From NCBI GenBank assembly GCA_032622095.1, contig CP136061.1, positions 24,802,991 to 24,866,990 of the forward strand: a stretch of DNA of 64,000 nt, written 5' to 3'. Position 1 is the first letter of the stretch. Every line of letters starts with the position of its first letter. The notes under the pieces were generated by a model that was not told the origin of the DNA, searched no databases, and saw nothing but the letters and a program-made list of their open reading frames with translations. The stretch is from Siphonodentalium dalli (lineage: Eukaryota > Mollusca > Scaphopoda > Gadilida > Siphonodentaliidae). Of the stretch, positions 56,295 to 64,000 are shown piece by piece. The position numbers were made by a program, and so were the translations under genes.

Positions 56295-56408
56295 CTGTCG
56301 CACATGTCGTGTCTGAGAATCCGTCAACGCATGCGCAGGTATATCGGTTCACGATATCACTGCATGTTCCGGCGTTCTGACACGGAGAAGAACTGCATTC
56401 GTCGATGT
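56295..56408 (-). CDS. EGF exon 14, type C (first in gene direction)
   Basis: The most divergent exon: [37 protein letters not shown]. Unlike all others it has T before the third cysteine (C-QNAG-T-C), the POFUT1 O-fucose consensus. Acceptor GATTTCAG|AC, donor GACAG|GTTTGTGG. A 201-base intron separates it from exon 13. No further EGF exon was found to the right. Confidence 0.88.
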
Positions 56409-56568
56409 CTGAAATCATGAGGCGGAAATTAGACAGCCCCATGATTTATTCTTTGGGGTTTTATGTAGTTTTTAGCAGCCAGTGCTATATCACGACATTG
56501 CCATTTTTATTGATGGAGGGAAAATCCGTGCACTAAGGTAAATCTAATAAAGTCTGGAGTAAACTACA

Positions 56569-56740
56569 TGTGACCCGCCATATCAAATCCAGTCGTAAGT
56601 CGGGATTTTTTTTACCCTGTGCCAATGCATTCTCTTATATATGCGAGGCGACCTATGGTCGACTCGCATATATAAGAGAATGCATTGGCACAGGGTAAAA
56701 AAATCCCGACTTACGACTTGATTTGATATGGCGGGTCACA
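56569..56740. repeat. Near-perfect inverted repeat, arms of about 78 bp
   Basis: TGTGACCCGCCATATCAAAT ... CCAATGCATTCTCTTATATA on the left is answered by TATATAAGAGAATGCATTGG ... GATATGGCGGGTCACA on the right, around GCGACCTATGGTCGA. One T/A-run difference and a few mismatches near CCAGTCG. Palindromic MITE-like structure. Confidence 0.9.
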
Positions 56741-56990
56741 CATACCCATATATAAATTAGTGGGTCTGATGACCTATCGTAGAGTAAACTACATACCCAC
56801 ATATAAATTAGTGGGTCTGATGACCTATCGTAGAGTAAACTACATACCCACATATAAATTAGTGGGTCTGATGACCTATCGTAGAGTAAACTACATACCC
56901 ACGTATAAATTAGTGGGTCTGATGACCTATCGTAGAGTAAACTACATACCCATATATAAATTAGTGGGTCTGATGATCTATCGTGGAGGT
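56741..56990 (+). repeat. 51-bp minisatellite, about 5 units
   Basis: TAAATTAGTGGGTCTGATGA and CTATCGTAGAGTAAACTACA recur every 51 bases. Because 51 is divisible by 3, a frame reading GLMTYRRVNYIPTYKLV stays open; this is a property of the repeat. It starts at the right edge of the palindrome. Confidence 0.93.
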
Positions 56991-57321
56991 TTTATTTCAC
57001 AACCCTGTGATTCCACGTCAGAAGAGCCAATAAAAACTCACTATATATTAGCAGCATCAAGATAAAGGATTCCAATCGAAACGATTAACGTAGCGGGATG
57101 TAACGTAATTCTGGGGAATACCGCAAACCTTCCGAGAAATGAACAGTTGGCGGGAATGCAATAAACTCAGTATCCTTTTGAATCTGAGTGCACTGAAAAA
57201 ACAACTTAGTCAAAAGTAACTAAGTTACCTTAGTCAGAACCCCCGTCTCAAAACTAACTAACTTAGCTTAGTCAGAAATGACTAAGGTGGACCTTAGTCA
57301 TTTCTGACTAAGGCCTTAGTC

Positions 57322-57516
57322 GATACCCCCAATAATTAGGCCCAATTACATGTACTAATGGATACAGTGATGCCTTAGTCAAGCCTTAGTTATTGCTGAC
57401 TAATGCCTTAGTTATTTCTGACTAAGGCCTTGGTCATTTCAGCAATAACTAAGGCTTGACTAAGGCATCACTGTATCCATTAGTACATGTAATTGGGCCT
57501 AATTATTGGGGGTATC
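57322..57516. repeat. Perfect 78-bp inverted repeat with 39-base spacer
   Basis: 57,322-57,399 (GATACCCCCAATAATTAGG ... GTTATTGCTGA) and 57,439-57,516 (TCAGCAATAAC ... CCTAATTATTGGGGGTATC) are exact reverse complements over 78 of 78 bases by direct reading. The spacer is itself built of CTTAGTTATTTCTGACTAAG-type dyads. Confidence 0.95.
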
Positions 57517-58096
57517 ATAGCCCTACAACCTCGGCTGAACATCGCAACTGCAGATTAAAATAACTGAAAATAATGACTTATCAACATAAATTTTATTGAC
57601 TATTGAAACAATTAGACAATATAAACAATGTTTTATCTTGAAAAAAATTATTCATCACACACCAGATAAAATTAATATGATTAACTTACAAATTAAGCAT
57701 ATTTTCCTCTGATACAAGCGAAAATGCAGATGGCTGATACAAAATGTGTACGTTTTGAAATATTAACGTTGGTTTTTTACCACAAATGAAATATTACAAT
57801 AATTGTCAAATAAGAATCATTACCTACACAAATAAGTTGCATGACATCAAGAGTATTGAAGGCACATCTATTTCTATCGATGCATTGGACTGGTATTACA
57901 TTTTCTCACAGAATATGCATTGAATATACATTCAATATCTGGTCGATAATTGTTTCAAATTGAAATAAAATTTAATGCTTACATTAAAATGATAACGAGC
58001 GACCAACATAGAAGATTAAATCGGAGGAAATGAAGAGTTTTTTAGAAGAAAAATTGTAAGATAAATATCTTCACCACTATGTGTGGAACTGACCGC

Positions 58097-58192
58097 TTGT
58101 ATCAAGCCACGGTGGAGTTTCCGACACACATCGTGACTTGCCTTTAGGCTCGTCACAATAATTTCAGGAACACCGCCTTGGCTTGATACAAG
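58097..58192. repeat. Short hairpin, CTTGTATCAAGCCACGGTG
   Basis: CTTGTATCAAGCCACGGTG is answered by CACCGCCTTGGCTTGATACA about 55 bases later. It is present in element 2; I did not find its partner in element 1. Confidence 0.7.
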
Positions 58193-60056
58193 CGTGCATA
58201 TCCATACATGCATAGTGATGATAACCTCTATTTAACAAATGAATGTTTGTTTTCAGAAATGCATGGAATTATGAACGCGTTGTTGCGGTCACATTTTGAG
58301 TGAATCGCAGAAGCAAACCTCGCAATATTTGATTTAAATGTCACAATTTTGAGCGCAAAGTGTCACCATATTAAGCGCAAAATATTGCAATAATATCACA
58401 AGCGACATGCTTATAAGCGTTTCCACTTGCGAAAATAGCATGCTTAATATACAACTTCTTTTGACTGGTACTGTATATATCACTAACAGCTAGTTGGGAT
58501 TGGAACCTTCAAGACAAGAGCAGATCCCATAATAACTGTGCGCAATGACTTGGCGACAATGTTCTCATGTAGTCGCACATTTTCCATGAAATATCAGTGA
58601 ATCAGCCAAAGATAGTTTGATAAGAACATCCAACCAATAATACAAGTAGTGTACTCCCGGTAACTTGACGATAACATGGCGAATAATGACAATGTCTCAT
58701 ATCCACACGTTTCCATGAAAATTGATGAACACGGGATGAATTGGTCGGGGTAATTGTAAAGTTGGAATTGTAGATATGTGATCATCCATCACTACGCGGC
58801 ATCAGTTCATTGTTTACGGTGTTGTTGTTGACATTGAAGCTCTGGTGAATTATACTCGTGCACACAGTAAGGTACATGTATATCCTCTCTTGTAAATGTA
58901 CATGCATGATCATGCATGTGCTCTGAAACAATCAGATTCTGAACACTGTCAACAGCATTTTCAACATTCTAATATTAACAGCTGCTCGTTGAGTCGTTGT
59001 TATTATTGTCACTATTGCTTGACATCGAAGCTTGTGTTAATTGTACCTGTATCCTCCAGTGTCAGTAAATGTGCCAGTGTTTTGATACTAAGTCACAACA
59101 CAGCACTGAATGAAGTCAGACCATTGATTCAATTGAATGGATCATGCCATGATTCATCGATTGATTGGCATGAATCTCTGCTCTCGATCAAATTTAGTGG
59201 AAATTGTCAATGAGTAAGCCTTTTTTCGCAGAATTTAAACTTGTCCGGTTATCAAAGGAACCGAAATCAGACCGTCTTAACAACTGTCCGCAATCGAACA
59301 GGTAACAGTCTCGATCATCAAACCAAGCCCGGAATGAACTTCAACTTGGGGTACTCGTCCACAATGCCACTGCGAAAAACTTACACACACTGTATGTACT
59401 GTACATGTACATGTAGCCTTGAAGGAGTCATCGGGCACAAATCTAATTTTGGCAGCAGATATTTCAGGCGCCGTTATTGCACATATAGAATAAAGGTTCA
59501 AGCTATTATTGACAAATTGTCCACTTGTTGAAAGCAGCTGAATAATTAGTTCAACAATACACGACGAATGTTTTCGCAGATTATTTTCCTATCTTATCTT
59601 TTATCCTGATTTTATCCGTCTCCCAATACGCCATGGTTGTTATTTATGTAATATGTCGTCTCTTTTAGTTCGTTCGACGCCAATATCACGTCTAAATCAC
59701 TCTGATTTCAGTGATTTTATCGAAATAAAAATGTCAGCATAAATTCGCAACAAAATGGCGAGACAATAATTTGAGTGATAAAGCAGGTACGTAACCCCGT
59801 AAAATTACGTACTCGTCCATATACGTACCAACCCGATTAACACAGAATGAATGCGATATTATATACATATTAAATATCAGCAGAGTAAGATTCAGTCATA
59901 ATGTATGGAGTCATTGCCGTATATAATATGTCGCCGATAAATATACTATTGAGTTTTGACGGAATGACTGAATCACGAAAATATTAACCTTAGTAACTAA
60001 GGTGTGACTAAGGTCAAACTTAGTAATTTGGTTACGTTAGTCAAAAATAACTTACG

Positions 60057-60970
60057 GGTTGATTTCATTGGCTGGAAGAATGTCGCATTGTGCCCTGCGA
60101 AACCACCGACCATCGGCGAGTAACTGGCAACTCCCCCCAGATTGCGATATGTGATACAAAGTCAGCGATGACGACACCGGGTGTGCCAATATGCAGAGAT
60201 GGAACCCATGGACAGAATCGCCAATATAGGGGAGCAGACAAATAAACCACGGCAGCTCTGACAATCAAAGTACAGAACCATACATTAGCAATACGCTTTG
60301 AATGGAACAGAGCCGAACAATCTATAGATATAATCTTTCGATAGGAGCACGGAGTCGGACTCTCAACGCAACGCTTGAGGCAGGTCGGCGAAATAGCATG
60401 GACAAACCGAACACAAGCTGACCACCTGTGACCACCTGGTACATATCTACAGATAGAATCATGAAGATTGTATCGTCTATCTGAACTCGTATCACGTCGC
60501 GAGTCACTCGTAAGAAACCAGCCTGAGGCACACCGAAGTAGCGACACATATAAATACTGCAGCGAGTTTCCAAGTCATTACGAAGTCCAAGCTTTCTACC
60601 GAGAACGACTGAAGCAGATATACACAAGAAGAAATGACGCTAGCAGCAAGATTGCCGAGAATACAAGGTAAACTAAAATGCTTGTAGTTCTGAGCAACGC
60701 ATCAACGATGTACCGACGACTAGAGGTACCCAGCAATAGCAGCCGACAGGCCGAGATGCTCAACTAGAGATCAGCGAATTCAACCTATGACGAAGCGAGG
60801 AACCCCCGAAACGTGCAGACGACAGGAAGACGAACTCAACATATGAAGATAATAGAAGCCCACGATTCACGTAGACGACAGGAAGACGAACCCAACGAAG
60901 ATATTCCATACCGACGACCCGAAGATATCCTATTGAACTGTTTGTAATAAATGATCAAATCGTTTTGATT
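60057..60970 (+). other. Possible small transcription unit (TATA box to AATAAA), not resolved
   Basis: CATATAAATACTGCAG at about 60,547 is a TATA-like site. A short frame (60,468-60,671) includes CSEFPSHYEVQAFYRERLKQ and ends near AATACAAG|GTAAAC, a good donor. AATAAA lies at 60,947. Mirror frames exist on the minus strand. The sequence also repeats a GACGACAGGAAGACGAAC phrase twice. It could be a solo LTR, a non-coding gene or chance. Confidence 0.25.
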
Positions 60971-61002
60971 GTCTGAACGTTATATGTCCCCGTCTTGGCA
61001 CA

Positions 61003-61096
61003 CGGGAATTGAACACATATCGCCACCGCTGGAACGCGAGACGGTCTGGAGCACAGACCCTTACCACGCAACTGAGGCACCGAAGCCCCCGGCAGT
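61003..61096 (-). mobile_element. tRNA-Ser-like SINE head
   Basis: On the minus strand, TGCCTCAGTTGCGTGGTAAG resembles an A box, GGTCT-GTGCTCC-AGACC forms a perfect 5-bp anticodon stem with a 7-base loop (anticodon GCT, serine), an extended variable region follows, and TGTTCAATTCC is a B box. The 5' and 3' acceptor strands do not pair, so this is a tRNA-derived SINE promoter and not a tRNA gene. Confidence 0.6.
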
Positions 61097-62500
61097 CTCA
61101 CGAAGAGAGATTAGTTTATATCAATCCGATTGGCTGAATGCTTCCAAATTTATATAAACATTGTATTGTAGTGAACAGGGTTCATGCTCTCGGCTACCAA
61201 ATTGGTCAATGGCCTATCACGTGGGAATCACGTGGTCAATGACCTATTTGTTTTTGGAAAATGGCCGAAGAAACTTTAATTAGTCCAACCTGAGAGTAAA
61301 CAAAATTCGAATTTAGTTAACTACATGTAATATAGACAATATAGTGCCATTTATATAATTTATAATCCTATGTTGGTCTGTGTGGTGGCCGTGTGATATT
61401 GACGGGCTGTGATATTGACGTGCCCGCATGTACACTGTACCTTCAAGTTGGTGTAACATTTCTCTAATTGTATTACCGGGTGATAATGTATTGTTTTATG
61501 ATAACTGGCTAGAGAAACAACAATTTGAAAGAACATATTGATGCTTGCTGGGCTGCTTCATTGTTGTTTAATGTCAACTTGATTCAGGCTGTAGATACAC
61601 GGTATACTAACAATAATATTGATTATCTTAGTTCTGCGAGTGCGAATGTTTAAAATAACAACACAAGTCTGTTAAATAGTAATTTTCAATGCTTAAGAAT
61701 CAATATATATAAAAAAAACCCCTAAATTTCAATCCTATATTATTTAAACAACTGCTGAACAATTGGGCAAAAATATATCTATTTTGGCATAACTGATTGT
61801 TGGCCCAGCACGGGTCTCGCACACACATGCATTTAAATTAGACAGCACCCATGGCGAGAGTACATTTTTGTACGGCGACAATTTGGTTTACTGAACACCA
61901 CTGTGTGGGAACTGTTACATCGGAAGTCGTTCTATCGCCGATTATAAATAATTTGGAACAGTAGCCTCGTAATCAACACGTGTGCGTGTTACGGTTCTAT
62001 TTCAAGGCAATCATGGACGTGACGGTTCTATACACGAGAATTATTCGAACGATTTCTGCACTTTGGGCCGAATATCGTCTGTGTATCTGACATTTTAAAC
62101 CAGATATTGACTGTAGCTTATGTAATTTACATAATACAGCAGGTATATGGATAAATAATACAATAAATGCGTAATACAGGAGATTAAGTGACATTAATTG
62201 GCAGAAACCAAATATAATTGAAAGTCCCGAGGAGTATAATATCATAATCATGCTCGCCTATATAAATGACCAATGGTAATAGAAATCTACTCTCAGATGA
62301 TTATGAGATGTTATATTCATTTAATTAATACAAGACCATTGATGGAAGATCCAGGTGGGACAATGTGTCGATGCCAGCACCAACATATTTCCTAATCGAA
62401 AGTCCCGCCGAAGGGACATTTACACATGTTAATTTGTCTCCCAGACATGAACATATCTTATGAAATCACGTACAACTGAATCATTGATATGTTATGGCCT
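61097..62500. other. AT-rich region without recognised genes
   Basis: Near 61,200-61,250, TTGGTCAATGGCCTATCACG and CACGTGGTCAATGACCTAT form a near-direct repeat with CCAAT-like and CACGTG boxes, a possible promoter. The remainder shows only short frames. Confidence 0.3.
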
Positions 62501-64000
62501 AGCCGGTGGTGGGGAGGGGGGGGGGGGCGTTTGCCCCCAAATTTGGTCAATTTGTTCAACAGTTAAAAAATTCATACCTTACACTATATTGGTTTGAAAT
62601 TTCACACCAACAATATATTCAAATTGTTCTCTTAGTTTGATTGTATAACAATGACTGAGGAAAGTCCCTCCTTACATACATGTACATACATTGTAATAAT
62701 AATGTGTCCGTTTAAAGTGTAATTGTCCCCCGCGCTTATTTAAAATGATATTAACAATATTCAATTCCTATCTAATCATCGGGGCCGACTTCTCTTAGGT
62801 TGACTTCGCGTCGCGTCGTCTTCGTATTGGGTCATCTTCATATGGGGTCGACTTCATCTTCATATGGGGTCGACTTCACTTGTACTCTTTTGACCAATGG
62901 TCACATGATTTTGTAAAACTCATTGGCTGATTGAGTCACTGTTAAAGGTTTAGTATTAGTACCCCGGTATTTACATTCAGGAATATCACTGAGGATGCAT
63001 GACTACTCATGCCCAAGACCAGTTGCCCGGGGGGGGGGCGATCTTGCATATTCGGGGCCACTACTAGTAAGTCAAATGCGGGTGACACTTTATTCCCTCT
63101 TACAGGCGAGTGGATACAATCAATTGCGTGATTGGTTGTAATCAGGTATCTCATAACAGGAACCTGAGTGGGCATGTCGTCACTGTCTAGAGGCTTAGAA
63201 CTCAGAGCAAACCATGAGTGATTGCCGGTCAGATTGTCGTGAACAGCAGAACAAGTGCGATAACAAAAATAACGCATTCTAGCACCTAACCTATATAATC
63301 AACAACCAGCAAGCGGATGCTCAACATAAACTTCATAAATTGCGTAATCAGAACATTATATTGGTGTCAACTGACTTTTAACGTCTTAATTTTTGCTGAT
63401 TAAAATGCGTCTACGAAAACAGACAACACTGGCTGATGTGCCCGACTTCGTCCGGCCTATTTAGGAATTTCTTTGTGATCGCCTCCGTCTGGGCAGACTA
63501 TATAGCGTCTGGACAAACTCTTGTTCGATCGGTCCAGAGACATGCCTATATGAGCGTATATGAGCGAGGTCAAGGTCAAGGACACGATCGAACGTGAAAT
63601 TGGACGCGCCCATATTGTTCCCGGGATCAAAGTAGGCTTACATACCAAATTCGAGTCGGATCGGTCGAGCATGTTTCGAGTCTGTAATACACAGACAGAC
63701 ATAAGTTCCAAAATATATAATAGATCAAATACAAGACAGATAACTCTATATATCCCGTCTACGCTCCCGCTTTCCGAAATCCAGCGTTATGGAATTTCAC
63801 TATAGTTAACCGGCTATTGACTCATGGCAATGTTAGTCCTGCAACACGCGTTATTTTTCAAACTTGCTGGCGACTTTGTTAATTTTTTATAGGCGTAACA
63901 CAGGTTATTGAATAAACATAGGAAGGCAGTGTAATTCATCGAAATTGATGACAAGTGGTGCAAATTTCAACTTAATGCATATATTGATGTGTTTATCTTT
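62501..64000. other. Unassigned right end of the window
   Basis: Contains a G run at 62,513-62,527, a duplicated ATCTTCATATGGGGTCGACT at about 62,830-62,880 and another G run near 63,030. A 111-codon minus frame (62,942-63,277) and paired frames at 63,457-63,805 have no features I recognise. No exon or RNA gene seen. Confidence 0.3.

Larger units (their letters stand above)
23252..56408 (-). other. EGF-repeat gene fragment: tandem array of phase-1 EGF exons
   Basis: Fourteen exons (13 intact, one truncated) read from right to left. Each intact one is 114 bp (38 codons) between a TAG or CAG acceptor and a G|GTTAGTGG-type donor, phase 1 on both sides, so any exon can be skipped or added without shifting the frame. 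Each encodes one six-cysteine EGF domain starting DI[DN]ECSSSPC, with the calcium-binding D-x-D/N-E signature, the POGLUT-type site C-S-S-S-P-C, and the Asx-hydroxylation pattern C-x-D-x4-Y-x-C. Such modules occur in Notch, fibropellin and fibrillin-type extracellular proteins. No signal peptide, membrane segment, other domain, start or stop was found, so the gene extends beyond the window or is a relic. Identity to a named gene is not claimed. Promoter and poly(A) site are not visible. Confidence 0.85.
57191..60056. mobile_element. 3-kb inverted-repeat DNA element, copy 2 (opposite orientation)
   Basis: Left end CACTGAAAAAACAACTTAGT, then many copies of CTTAGTCA/TGACTAAG. The right end (59,985-60,056) has the same motif family (TTAGTAACTAAGG, ACGTTAGTCAAAAATAACTT) but no clear CAGTG terminus. 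The interior (57.9-59.96 kb) is the reverse complement of 44.15-46.1 kb: AACAGCTAGTTGGGATTGG, CACTGTCAACAGCATTTTCA, TAGTATATTTATCGGC in reverse. No transposase frame. Confidence 0.6.

Noticed and set aside
23308-56380. Plus-strand frames starting [20 protein letters not shown] (23,308; 34,015; 56,036)
   Set aside because: Antisense of B-type EGF exons; the sense strand has splice sites and cysteine spacing, the antisense has neither.
56760-57065. 101-codon frame with five GLMTYRRVNYIPTYKLV repeats
   Set aside because: The 51-bp unit length is a multiple of three, which keeps a frame open by chance; no start context or flanking exon.
61003-61096. Functional tRNA-Ser gene
   Set aside because: The acceptor strands do not pair and the T stem has a mismatch; a SINE head fits better.
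62942-63805. Minus-strand frame of 111 codons and paired frames at 63.46-63.8 kb
   Set aside because: No recognisable domain, composition or neighbouring splice signals; lengths are within chance.

Overview
The window is animal nuclear DNA, most likely from a marine invertebrate. A mollusc is a guess from the repeat and EGF style, not a demonstrated assignment. Evidence: phase-1 EGF exons with GT/AG splice sites, long introns, AT-rich sequence, several satellite families, non-LTR and LTR retroelements, and many short inverted-repeat DNA transposons. I see no bacterial operons, rRNA, CRISPR arrays or intact housekeeping genes.

Layout: (1) 1-3.8 kb, minus strand: two partial tandem copies of a decayed family-B DNA polymerase gene; the first runs straight into an SF1-helicase-like domain that leaves the window at base 1. 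(2) 4.2-9.9 kb: a satellite of about 143 bp per unit, with a near-identical 1992-bp higher-order repeat. (3) 9.9-14.15 kb, plus: a decayed APE-type LINE ending in a TA-rich tail. (4) 14.4-21.9 kb: an unrelated satellite of about 174 bp that switches orientation near 15,990 and contains a duplicated 1048-bp higher-order unit. (5) 22.06-23.23 kb: a 32/33-bp palindromic minisatellite lying in the intron after an EGF exon.

(6) 23.25-56.4 kb, minus: the only gene-like structure, a run of 13 intact and one truncated EGF exons. Each intact exon is 114 bp, phase 1-1, with splice sites. They fall into three types: A (DIDEC..CSGGYSG), B (DINEC..CSDGYSG, always followed by the minisatellite) and one C (..CQNAGTC..). 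A and B mostly alternate, and every A exon is followed about 225-229 nt later by the same intronic hairpin. The introns were expanded by a pair of small genes (called alpha and beta here) that was amplified together with A exons in three blocks of about 2.8 kb, and by transposons: a G-run-ended hAT-like element, a hAT-like element nested in a TTAA/TA element, two related 3-kb inverted-repeat elements, a Ty3-like LTR-gag fragment with a tRNA-Pro primer site, and a deleted second LINE. (7) 56.5-64 kb: large palindromes, a 51-bp minisatellite, the second 3-kb element, a tRNA-Ser-like SINE head and otherwise unrecognised AT-rich DNA.

How it fits together: the EGF exons would be spliced from right to left into an extracellular, probably calcium-binding and O-glycosylated EGF-repeat protein. 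Neither a start, a signal peptide, a membrane segment nor a stop is visible, so the array may be the middle of a large gene or a dead fragment. Everything else looks like mobile or satellite DNA. Boundaries of repeats and pseudogenes were read by eye and are approximate unless a target-site duplication or splice site fixes them.
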